A stretch of 7,478 nucleotides of DNA from Deltaproteobacteria bacterium (GTDB taxonomy: Bacteria > Desulfobacterota > Binatia > UBA9968). The number at the start of each line of letters is the position of its first letter. Within the stretch, counting starts at the first letter, position 1. This document shows positions 1-6,016 of this stretch, piece after piece. The translations under genes were made by a program, and so were the position numbers. The stretch covers positions 1 to 7,478 of the forward strand of contig VBKX01000473.1 of assembly GCA_005879435.1 (NCBI GenBank). Direction: 5' to 3'. The notes under the pieces were generated by a model that worked only from the letters and a program-made list of their open reading frames with translations, did not search any database and was not told the origin of the DNA.

Positions 1-1
1 C

Positions 2-823
2 AGTGGCGCAACTCTCGTGACGGGAATGGCTTCGGGAGATATCCAGATCGGCCGAACCGCCGGCGCTGCGGTGTTGTCCGCGGTGGCTGCCGGTCATGAA
101 ATCAAGATGCTCGCGACATTTTCGAGCCGCAATTCGTATGATGTCGTCGTTCGCCCGAATATTAAAAGAGCCGAAGATCTGCGCGGCAAAAAGCTCGCGA
201 TCAACAGCGTGGGCGGCGGTACCTGGATCGGCGCCATGCTCTGGCTCGAATATTTCGGACTGGACGCGCAAAGGGATCAGATTCTTTTGCAGTCGATAGG
301 CGACCAAGGCGTGCAATCTCAGGCGCTGGAGTCAGGCACGGTCGATGTCGTGTTCGTAGACAGCGTTTACAGCAAAGTTCTGAAGCAAAAAGGCATGACC
401 ATTCTCGCCGAGTCAAGCGAGCTCAAGCAGCCTCTCGTCAGCCAATCGACGATCGTACCACGCGCTTTCCTGCAACAGCACCCGGATATCGCGGAAGGCT
501 ACTTGAAAGGAGAAATCGAAGGAATCGCTTTCGCGACGGCGCCGAAGAACAAGCCTGCTGTGATCAAAACTCTCATGCGCCGGCTGCGAGTCGATGCGGC
601 GGCCGCGGAGGAAGGCTACGCCGATATGCTGCGCGGCGTCGATCGCAAGCCTTTCGCTTCCTTGGAAGGTATGCGCAATCTGCAGCGGTTATTAAAACCG
701 AGAAATCCAAAAATTGGCGACCTCAGAGTCGAAGATGTCGTCGACAACCGCATTATGCGCAAACTGGACGAGAGCGGCTTCATCGATCGCGCCTTTGCGG
801 CGCAAGGCGCGAGCTTTAAGTGA
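2..823 (+). CDS. ABC transporter substrate-binding protein, SsuA/THI5 (NMT1-like) family, 5' partial
   Basis: This is a periplasmic binding protein of the NMT1/THI5/SsuA type, which delivers a small organic ligand to an ABC permease. The reading frame is open from base 2, so the gene begins left of the window. The GTG at 17 aligns with an internal valine of the downstream paralogue and is not the start. About 273 codons are visible. They align without gaps to residues 75-347 of the copy at 956-1999, at about 62% identity by hand count over 268 positions. The missing part is therefore about 74 residues, including the signal peptide and the first beta strand. Shared blocks include IGRT, AAVAAGHE (AVAAGHE here), VVRPNIKRAEDLRGK, YLKGEIE and RGVDRKPFASLEG. 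Synonymous positions differ widely between the copies, so the duplication is not recent. The ligand cannot be read from sequence. No permease or ATPase gene is in view. Confidence 0.9.
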   Translation, partial: SGATLVTGMASGDIQIGRTAGAAVLSAVAAGHEIKMLATFSSRNSYDVVVRPNIKRAEDLRGKKLAINSVGGGTWIGAMLWLEYFGLDAQRDQILLQSIGDQGVQSQALESGTVDVVFVDSVYSKVLKQKGMTILAESSELKQPLVSQSTIVPRAFLQQHPDIAEGYLKGEIEGIAFATAPKNKPAVIKTLMRRLRVDAAAAEEGYADMLRGVDRKPFASLEGMRNLQRLLKPRNPKIGDLRVEDVVDNRIMRKLDESGFIDRAFAAQGASFK

Positions 824-855
824 CGGCAAGCAGCAGGACCGGCTGCTTGCCGTCA
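821..855 (+). repeat. Perfect 14-bp stem-loop formed on the stop codon of the first binding-protein gene
   Basis: TGACGGCAAGCAGC (821-834) is exactly complementary to GCTGCTTGCCGTCA (842-855), leaving a 7-base loop. The left arm begins with the TGA stop codon. The stem is GC-rich, but no T-run follows it, so it does not look like a standard intrinsic terminator. It could stabilise the 3' end of the upstream message or lower expression of the next gene. Its right arm touches the REP-like sequence that follows. Confidence 0.75.
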
Positions 856-880
856 TCCTGAGCGCCAGCGAAGGATCTCG
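851..880. repeat. REP-like imperfect palindrome in the intergenic spacer
   Basis: ATCCT (855-859) and AGGAT (872-876) pair, as do the inner GC (862-863) and GC (868-869). Between them lie facing GA dinucleotides (860-861 and 870-871), giving tandem G·A mismatches around a GCCA loop. From memory, GTCATCCTGAGCGAAGCGAA is the start of a dispersed extragenic repeat in many environmental bacterial genomes, and this copy resembles it with GCGCCAGCG in the middle. The antisense translation contains the residues DPSLALRMT, a phrase I associate with spurious ORFs over such repeats. Only one copy is in the window, so its repetitive nature is not shown here. Confidence 0.5.
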
Positions 881-941
881 CTTTGATCTTAGCAACGAAC
901 TAAGGACTAGCAAAACGAACAAAAACTCTTCGGCGTCTTTT

Positions 942-945
942 GGAG
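942..945 (+). promoter_or_regulatory. Ribosome binding site of the second binding-protein gene
   Basis: GGAG lies 10 bases before the ATG at 956. It supports that ATG, which also gives a complete signal peptide. I see no convincing promoter in the preceding 100 bases. Confidence 0.5.
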
Positions 946-955
946 ACCAAATCCG

Positions 956-1999
956 ATGAGCGCACAGGAACAGCGGAATGGAGCAAGACTTGTTTCGATC
1001 GCGATCGTTCTAATCGCGGCGCAATTCCTCCAGGTACCTTCTTCGTTCGCAGCAGCGCCGTCGAAATATGTCGTCGGCTATGCCACCTACACGGCGCGGA
1101 TCGTGCCGCTCTGGCTCGCCCAGGAGCAGGGCTTTTTTGCCAAGTATGGCATCGAGGTCGATCCGGTGTTCATCCGGGGCGCGCCGACTCTGGTCGCAGG
1201 GTTAGCGGCCGGCAGCATTCATATCGGCCGCACCGGCGGCAGCGCCATGCTGGCTGCCGTTGCCGCTGGGCATGAATTCAAACTCCTCGCCGCTTTTAAC
1301 ACGCGCAACACCTACGACCTTGTCGTCCGTCCCAACATCAAGCGCGCCGAGGATTTACGCGGCAAAACTTTCGGCATCACCAGCATCGGCGGCACAAGCT
1401 GGATGGGCGTGTTGCTTTGGTTGGAGCATCTCGGTCTCGATCAGCAGCGGGACAATATTCGGCTGCAAGTCATCGGCGACCAGGCGGTCCAAGTGCAGTG
1501 CGTCGAAAGCGGTTTGTGCGATGCCGCCGCCGTCGATGGCGTCTTTACTCGCCAACTCAAAAACAAGGGAATGATCGTCATGGGCGATTACAGCGATCTT
1601 AAATCCTTGCTGATTGGCCAGTCGATGGTTGTTCCAAACTCGATGTTACAACAGCGTCCCGATGTCGCGGAAAGCTATTTGAAGGGTGAGATCGAAGCTT
1701 TGGTATTTTCTCTGGCGCCGAAAAACAAGCCCATCGTGCTCAAGACCTTGGCGCGCTGGCTCAAAGTCGACGCGTCGGGCGCCGAGGACGCGTACTTGGA
1801 TCTCGTGCGCGGCGTCGATAGAAAACCCTTCGCGTCCCTCGAAGGACTGCGCAACGCGCAGCGGCTTTTAAGATCGCGCAATCCCAAGGTCGGCGAAGTC
1901 AAACCGGAAGATGTCATCGACAACCGGCTCATGCGCAAACTCGAAGACAGCGGTTTTATCGACAAATTGTACGCCACCTACGGCGCAAGTTCCAAATAA
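956..1999 (+). CDS. ABC transporter substrate-binding protein, SsuA/THI5 (NMT1-like) family
   Basis: This is a complete 347-residue binding protein, a normal length for the family. It would bind a small organic ligand in the periplasm for an ABC importer. The N-terminus is a typical Sec signal peptide: Arg11, a hydrophobic core at about residues 13-27 (VSIAIVLIAAQFLQV) and an alanine-rich cleavage region at 31-34. The mature part opens with YVVGYATYTARIVPLWLAQEQG, split here as YVVGYATYTAR then IVPLWLAQEQG, which matches the family pattern of a first strand followed by a helix carrying the (P)LWLA-x-E-x-GFF signature. IRGAPTLVAGLAAG, IHIGRTGGSA and the hinge-region RPNIKRAEDLRGK follow. It is a tandem paralogue of the upstream gene. 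A GGAG 10 bases upstream supports the ATG. Its stop codon overlaps the Shine-Dalgarno of the next gene's leader. A taurine or sulfonate, pyrimidine-type or aromatic ligand is possible, but none is indicated. Confidence 0.92.
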   Translation: MSAQEQRNGARLVSIAIVLIAAQFLQVPSSFAAAPSKYVVGYATYTARIVPLWLAQEQGFFAKYGIEVDPVFIRGAPTLVAGLAAGSIHIGRTGGSAMLAAVAAGHEFKLLAAFNTRNTYDLVVRPNIKRAEDLRGKTFGITSIGGTSWMGVLLWLEHLGLDQQRDNIRLQVIGDQAVQVQCVESGLCDAAAVDGVFTRQLKNKGMIVMGDYSDLKSLLIGQSMVVPNSMLQQRPDVAESYLKGEIEALVFSLAPKNKPIVLKTLARWLKVDASGAEDAYLDLVRGVDRKPFASLEGLRNAQRLLRSRNPKVGEVKPEDVIDNRLMRKLEDSGFIDKLYATYGASSK

Positions 2000-2006
2000 A
2001 GGAGGT
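1999..2006 (+). promoter_or_regulatory. Near-consensus Shine-Dalgarno (AAGGAGGT) for the hydrolase gene
   Basis: AAGGAGGT directly follows, and shares one base with, the TAA stop of the binding protein. This is almost the full anti-16S complement. It lies 31 bases from the ATG at 2038, too far for direct use, but only about 9-11 bases away if the intervening palindrome is folded. The nearer ATG at 2018 is inside the palindrome and opens a shadow frame. Confidence 0.6.
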
Positions 2007-2008
2007 AG

Positions 2009-2028
2009 GGGCACGGCATGCCGTGCCC
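2009..2028. repeat. Perfect 20-bp palindrome in the hydrolase leader
   Basis: The sequence GGGCACGGCATGCCGTGCCC is its own reverse complement. As RNA it gives an 8-bp stem, or 9 bp with a G2008·U2029 wobble, and a CAUG loop. No T-run follows, so it is not a plain intrinsic terminator. It sits between the Shine-Dalgarno and the start codon of the hydrolase gene. It could be a dispersed REP-type element that landed in the leader, a translational hairpin, or a dimeric regulator's operator. Its symmetry is certain; its role is inference. Confidence 0.75.
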
Positions 2029-2037
2029 TGGTAAAAC

Positions 2038-2844
2038 ATGCCCCATCTCAAACTCAAAGATACCGAGATTTACTACGAAGTTCACGGTAACGGCGCACCG
2101 TTTTTATTCTGCAGCGTCACCGGCCTCGATCATCAGGCATGGAAATTTCATCAAATCCCGGAATTCTCCCGCGATCACAAAGTCATCGTCTTCGACTACC
2201 GCGGCACCGGCAAGTCGAGTAAAACGATCCAGAAATATTCGATCAAGATGTTCACCGACGACGCCGCTGCGCTGCTCGATCACTTGGATGTCGAGCAAGC
2301 CATCGTCTGCGGCCACTCCATGGGCGGCGTGGTCGCGCAGCTTCTGGCGCTCGATCATCCGCGCAAGGTCAAGAAACTAATCCTCGCCTCCAGCGGCGCC
2401 GCTCATCCCGGCGCGCAAGGCATTCCCCTCGCCATGTGTCGCGATATGGTGCGTGAAGGCTTTGAACGTTACATCCGCGAACACACCATCGAAACCGGCT
2501 GGACCAAAGAATTTGTTGCGACCCATCCGGAGCTGATCGAAAACTTTCTCCAAGTGAGGATGTCCGGTATCGCGCCGTTGGAGAATTATTTACATTTTAT
2601 TTTGGCGCGCCAAGCGCATGACCACACGCATCGATTGAAAGACATCCGAGTTCCCACGCTTGTGCTCGTCGGCGATGATGAGCACCACGGTGCCGCCGAC
2701 CGAACTCATTGGGATGCGGCGCACGATCTGGCAAGAGAGATTCCCCATGCCAAGCTCGTCGTCTTGAAAGGCGAAGGGCATCACTATCTAGCGACCAACC
2801 CGAGCGCCGCGCATGCGGCGATCAGAGAATTTATTCTGTCGTAG
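2038..2844 (+). CDS. Alpha/beta hydrolase
   Basis: This is a 268-residue single-domain alpha/beta-hydrolase of the lactonase/esterase type, resembling 3-oxoadipate enol-lactonase and meta-cleavage-product hydrolases. The nucleophile elbow is GHSMGG, with Ser94. The acid is Asp213 or Asp214 in LVLVGDDEH, and the base is His248 in GEGHHY, all in the expected order. FDYRGTGKS (52-60) is the usual strand-4 region. The cap is at about residues 125-200. The oxyanion-hole region reads FCSVTGLDHQAW, with TG in place of the usual HG. No signal peptide is seen, so it is probably cytoplasmic. The ATG at 2038 begins the conserved MPHLKLKDTEIYYEVHG strand and is the best start; the ATG at 2018 is in another frame. 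It follows the binding protein by 38 bases. The TAG stop is followed in the same frame by the amidohydrolase leader. The substrate is unknown. Confidence 0.9.
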   Translation: MPHLKLKDTEIYYEVHGNGAPFLFCSVTGLDHQAWKFHQIPEFSRDHKVIVFDYRGTGKSSKTIQKYSIKMFTDDAAALLDHLDVEQAIVCGHSMGGVVAQLLALDHPRKVKKLILASSGAAHPGAQGIPLAMCRDMVREGFERYIREHTIETGWTKEFVATHPELIENFLQVRMSGIAPLENYLHFILARQAHDHTHRLKDIRVPTLVLVGDDEHHGAADRTHWDAAHDLAREIPHAKLVVLKGEGHHYLATNPSAAHAAIREFILS

Positions 2845-2922
2845 GGCGGGTTTCAGCGACGTGACTTTCTAAGATTCACCGCAAAGACCGCGGTAGTCTC
2901 GTCCGGCCTATTGGCGGGATGC
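2845..2922 (+). other. In-frame Tat lipoprotein leader with no start codon
   Basis: Reading in the amidohydrolase frame from just after the TAG at 2842 gives GGF then QRRDFLRFTAKTAVVSS, GLLAGC and ATTSTT. This has the twin-arginine motif RRDFL (2857-2871), a mildly hydrophobic stretch and a lipobox LLAGC with Cys at 2920-2922. These are hallmarks of a Tat-exported lipoprotein. The codons between the TAG and the arginines are GGC GGG TTT CAG. None is ATG, GTG, TTG or a one-base variant of ATG, so no ordinary start exists in frame. A start codon seems to have been lost by mutation, deletion or sequence error. Confidence 0.75.
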
Positions 2923-3966
2923 GCGACTACGTCGACGACGAGCCGCACCACGGCATCCGCCATCGACATTCATCATCATTACATTCCGCTGGAGCTCATC
3001 GATGAGGTCAAACGCAACGGCAAAGCGCTTGGCGTCGAATACTTTCCGCCGAAGACAGACAAAGACAATCCATTGCAAATCCAATTTCCCAAAGGCAACC
3101 GGCTGAACCCGGATCCGCGCATGGCGGAAGTGAATAACCGCCTCGACGTTATGACCAAAGGCAACGTTGGCATCGCCACGGTCGAAGTGCATACCGCCTG
3201 CCTCGGCTACGAGCTCGACGGCAACAAAGGCGAAACCTGGTCGAAGCTCTACAACGAAGGCATTATGAATCTGGTCAAACGCCATCCCAACCGCTTCGTT
3301 GGCGTCGCCACCGTGCCTTTGCAAGATCCGCCGCGCGCGGCCAAAGTTTTGGAGCACGCGATTCGCGATCTCAAAATGTCCGGCGTCACCCTCGCTTCCA
3401 ACGTCGTCGGAAAATACTACGACAGCAAAGACTTCGATCCTTTCTGGGCCAAGGCGCAGGAATTGGACGTGCTGATGATCATGCATCCCGAATGGGTCGC
3501 GGGCGGCGACAAGATGGGTGGTTACGGACTGCGCACTGTTTGCGGCAATCCAGCCGATACCACGCTCTCCGTCGGTTACATGATGTACAGCGGCGTGTTC
3601 GACCGCTTTCCGAATTTAAAGCTCGCGCTGCTTCACGGCGGCGGGTTTTTCCCCTATCATCTCGGCAGGTTCGATAACGGTTTCAGCAGCGGCACCGGCT
3701 CCTCACGCATGCCCGCCAAACAACCACCGAGCAAATATCTAAAAAATCTTTACTTCGACAACCTCGTCTATCGCGTTGAGACTATCGAGTATTTGAAACG
3801 CATGGTCGGCGCGGAGCACGTCATGGTCGGCACCGACTACCCGTTCGATCTTGGCGACTGGATGGCCGCTGAGAAAATCCAAACGATGCAATGCACCGCG
3901 GCGGAGCGCGAAGCGATGATGCACGGCAACGCGCGAAAGCTCTTAAGGATTCCGGTCGGCGCCTAA
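2911..3966 (+). CDS. Amidohydrolase, ACMSD-like (Amidohydrolase_2) metal-dependent hydrolase or decarboxylase
   Basis: This is a TIM-barrel amidohydrolase of the aminocarboxymuconate-semialdehyde decarboxylase type, a family of metal-dependent decarboxylases and hydrolases acting on ring acids and their cleavage products. Numbered from the TTG at 2911 (351 residues), the motifs are DIHHHY (metal ligands His21 and His23), MHPEW (His192), LLHGGG (His242) and GTDYPF (Asp309). Their spacing closely follows His9, His11, His177, His228 and Asp294 of the Pseudomonas enzyme as I remember it. All catalytic positions are present. TTG 2911 is only the first canonical start codon. It lies inside the lipobox of a Tat lipoprotein leader encoded just upstream, so the native protein probably began near 2850 and was exported and lipid-anchored. 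The gene shares its frame with the hydrolase, separated by one TAG, and sits 28 bases before the next gene. The substrate is unknown. Confidence 0.88.
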   Translation: MAGCATTSTTSRTTASAIDIHHHYIPLELIDEVKRNGKALGVEYFPPKTDKDNPLQIQFPKGNRLNPDPRMAEVNNRLDVMTKGNVGIATVEVHTACLGYELDGNKGETWSKLYNEGIMNLVKRHPNRFVGVATVPLQDPPRAAKVLEHAIRDLKMSGVTLASNVVGKYYDSKDFDPFWAKAQELDVLMIMHPEWVAGGDKMGGYGLRTVCGNPADTTLSVGYMMYSGVFDRFPNLKLALLHGGGFFPYHLGRFDNGFSSGTGSSRMPAKQPPSKYLKNLYFDNLVYRVETIEYLKRMVGAEHVMVGTDYPFDLGDWMAAEKIQTMQCTAAEREAMMHGNARKLLRIPVGA

Positions 3967-3994
3967 GCGATTTAGACCTGGGCGAAAAAATCCC

Positions 3995-5491
3995 ATGCAA
4001 CGATCAGTTCTCTGCGCCGCGCGCGCAATCGTTTTGTATTTTCTGTTCTACGCCGGCGTGTTCGCTCAGGATTCGCGCGCCAATGACGCGGCCAAAGCGC
4101 TGCACGAACTGTTCGCCACCGAGTGGAACTACCAGATGGAGCAACATCCAACCTGGGCTTCCAGCTTGGGGGACCGGCGTTGGAATCACATTTGGAGCGA
4201 TATCAGTCTGGACGCGATTTACAAACGGCACGATCACGATATCGAGACGTTGGCCAAGCTAATGAAGATCGACCGCGCCGCGCTCGCGCCCGCGGATCAA
4301 CTGAACTTCGACCTCTTTAAGAGAAATTGTGAATATGAGATCGAGGGTTTTCAGTATCGCTGGTACCTTCTGCCGCTCAATCAACTCGGTGGCGTGCACA
4401 CTCTAAACCAACTTGCCCAAGATCTACGCTTCGAAACCCTCAAAGACTACGAAGATTGGCTAGCGCGGCTAAAAGCGCTTCCCGTGCGCATCGAACAGAC
4501 CGTTGCACTGATGCGCTTGGGAATCAAAGAACGAATCATTCATCCCAAGATCGTTCTGCAAAGAGTTCCGGCCCAGATCGATCATCAAATCGTCAGCGAT
4601 CCGAAAGCGAGTCCGCTCTATAAACCCTTTACCCACTTCCCCTCTTGGCTGTCGGCGTCCGATCAGGCTCGTCTCGCCGAGGCTGCGCAAGAGACGATCG
4701 CTACCGCCGTAGTTCCGGCGTATCGCAAGTTAAAAGAATTTATCGTTAGCGACTACTTGCCGGCGGCATGGGATCACGTCGGCATATGGCAGCTGCCCAA
4801 CGGCGCGGCGATGTACGCCTACGCGACGCGTGATAACACCACCACCGATCTTACGCCGCAGGAGATTCACGAGATCGGCTTAAAAGAGGTCAAACGCATC
4901 CGCGCCGAGATGCAGGCGATCATCGACAAATTGGGCTTTCGAGGTTCCTTCGCCGAATTCGCCAAGTTTATGCGCCGCGATCCGAAATTTTACTTCAAAA
5001 CTGAGAGTGAAGTACTTGAAGCCTACCGCGCGCTGAGCCGGCGCATAGATCCGTTGCTGGTGAAAGTCTTTCGTACCCTGCCGCGCATGCCCTACGGCAT
5101 CGAGCCTGTGCCGGCAAATATTGCGCCCGATAGTCCCGCCGGACTTTACCGTGGACCCGCCGCCGACGGCTCCCGCGCGGGGATATTCAGCGTGAATACT
5201 TTCAAGCCCGAGATCAGACCAAAGTACGAAATGATGGCCTTATCGCTCCATGAGAGCGTGCCCGGACATCACCTGCAGATCGCGCTCGCAATGGAACAGA
5301 ACATCCCCAACTTCCGACGCTACGGCGGTTACACGGCGTTTGTCGAAGGCTGGGGACTTTACGCCGAGTCGCTTGGCGACGAGATGGGTCTCTACGGCGA
5401 TCCTTATACGAAGTTCGGGCAGCTCATGTACGAGATCTGGTGCGTTGGGACCGGCAGAAAGCCATCGACTTCATGGTGGAAAACACCGTGA
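3995..5491 (+). CDS. DUF885 family predicted metallopeptidase, C-terminus lost by frameshift
   Basis: This 498-codon frame holds most of a DUF885 (PF05960) protein, a family with an HExxH-like zinc motif that I recall being grouped with the gluzincin-type peptidases. A Sec signal peptide is visible: Arg3 and Arg10, a hydrophobic core at about 11-22 and probable cleavage after VFA (Ala24), so the protein would be periplasmic. The signature HESVPGHHLQ is at residues 419-428, with His419, Glu420 and His425/426. EGWGLYAES at 451-459 supplies the likely third ligand. Homology runs to YEIW (ending at Trp482, base 5440). The final 16 residues are out of frame and unrelated to the family. The family's next block, approximately WRxxRLVVDTGxH, is absent, and the true C-terminus continues in another frame from 5443. 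The start at 3995 gives the signal peptide; its ribosome site is weak. Without the C-terminal part the product is probably non-functional. Confidence 0.85.
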   Translation: MQRSVLCAARAIVLYFLFYAGVFAQDSRANDAAKALHELFATEWNYQMEQHPTWASSLGDRRWNHIWSDISLDAIYKRHDHDIETLAKLMKIDRAALAPADQLNFDLFKRNCEYEIEGFQYRWYLLPLNQLGGVHTLNQLAQDLRFETLKDYEDWLARLKALPVRIEQTVALMRLGIKERIIHPKIVLQRVPAQIDHQIVSDPKASPLYKPFTHFPSWLSASDQARLAEAAQETIATAVVPAYRKLKEFIVSDYLPAAWDHVGIWQLPNGAAMYAYATRDNTTTDLTPQEIHEIGLKEVKRIRAEMQAIIDKLGFRGSFAEFAKFMRRDPKFYFKTESEVLEAYRALSRRIDPLLVKVFRTLPRMPYGIEPVPANIAPDSPAGLYRGPAADGSRAGIFSVNTFKPEIRPKYEMMALSLHESVPGHHLQIALAMEQNIPNFRRYGGYTAFVEGWGLYAESLGDEMGLYGDPYTKFGQLMYEIWCVGTGRKPSTSWWKTP

Positions 5492-5739
5492 AGCAGGAAC
5501 TGGAAGTCGCCGCTGAAATCGATCGCTACATCGTGTGGCCGGGTCAAGCGCTTGCATACAAAATCGGCCAGCTTAAGATCTCCGAGCTCCGAGCCAACGC
5601 GAAGGTGGCGCTCGGCGACAAATTCGACGTTCGCGACTTCCACCACGAGTTACTCAAGGACGGCGCTCTGCCATTGGATCGACTCGAAGCGAAGATGAAT
5701 GCGTGGATCGCCAGCGAAAAAGTTTCCGCCAGCAGATAA
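5440..5739 (+). pseudogene. C-terminal fragment of the DUF885 protein, in a shifted frame
   Basis: From about 5443 this frame reads RWDRQKAIDFMVENT, then IDRYIVWPGQALAYKIGQLK, KALGDKFD-like VALGDKFDVRDFHH, and GALPLDRLEAKM. This is the normal DUF885 C-terminal region, ending at a TAA at 5737-5739. It completes the gene that starts at 3995, but two extra bases (TG, 5441-5442) separate the frames and about 14 family residues are missing at the joint. The GTG at 5440 is chance and not a real start. The conserved sequence up to the stop shows the break is recent or artificial: nothing else in this fragment has decayed. Confidence 0.85.
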
Positions 5740-5776
5740 CTGTTGAGAGACTAATTCGGCGAGAAAGACGTTCGTG

Positions 5777-6016
5777 ATGTCAATCGTCTCACCCTACGGT
5801 TCCTGGAAGTCGCCGATCACAGCCGATCTCGTCGCTGGCGGCGAAATCGGTCTGGAACAAATCCGCATCGACGGCGAAGATATCTATTGGATCGAGCGAC
5901 GCGCTCAAGAGGGCGGCAGAAAAGTCATTGTCCGTCGCTCACGCGACGGTAAGACAACTGATATCACGCCGGCGGGATTCAACGCCTCTATCTCCAGGAT
6001 CTCGACTCTGAACTGA
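5777..6016 (+). pseudogene. N-terminal fragment of S9 family serine peptidase, ended by frameshift
   Basis: The ATG at 5777 opens MSIVSPYGSWKSPITADLVA, the usual beginning of bacterial S9 peptidases of the dipeptidyl/acylaminoacyl type. A GTG sits immediately before it at 5774, and the ATG is preferred. The first propeller strands follow (IRIDGEDIYWIERR, VIVRRSRDGKTTDITP, GFN to residue 69, base 5983). After that the frame is nonsense and stops with TGA at 6014-6016. No signal peptide is seen, so the enzyme would be cytoplasmic. It follows the DUF885 fragment by 37 bases, with only a weak purine-rich GAGAAAG (5761-5767) as a ribosome site. The rest of the protein continues in another frame from 5983. 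Confidence 0.82.

Noticed and set aside
821..865. Intrinsic terminator after the first binding protein
   Set aside because: The stem is strong, but no run of T follows either arm.
692..922. A minus-strand frame containing DPSLALRMT
   Set aside because: This is a spurious translation of the REP-like intergenic repeat plus the antisense of the binding-protein 3' end.
2018..2380. A 120-codon plus-strand frame starting at the ATG in the palindrome, well placed after the strong Shine-Dalgarno
   Set aside because: Its product is serine/arginine-rich with no family resemblance, and it overlaps the hydrolase, whose motifs are in the frame from 2038.
2805..2820. A 6-bp stem (CGCCGC / GCGGCG) with a GCAT loop near the end of the hydrolase gene
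   Set aside because: It lies within codons of a GC-rich alanine stretch, and the length is expected by chance.
2908..3486. A 192-codon open frame on the minus strand opposite the amidohydrolase
   Set aside because: It lies wholly antisense to a gene with complete catalytic motifs. Its translation has no recognisable domain, and long antisense frames are common in GC-rich coding DNA.
2038..3966. Hydrolase-amidohydrolase fusion made by reading through the single TAG at 2842
   Set aside because: Both genes are in one frame, but readthrough would bury a Tat lipoprotein leader in the middle of the protein. A lost start codon is simpler.
5425..5460. Programmed ribosomal frameshift joining the two DUF885 parts
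   Set aside because: There is no slippery heptamer, and conserved family residues are missing at the joint, so a frameshift would not restore the protein.
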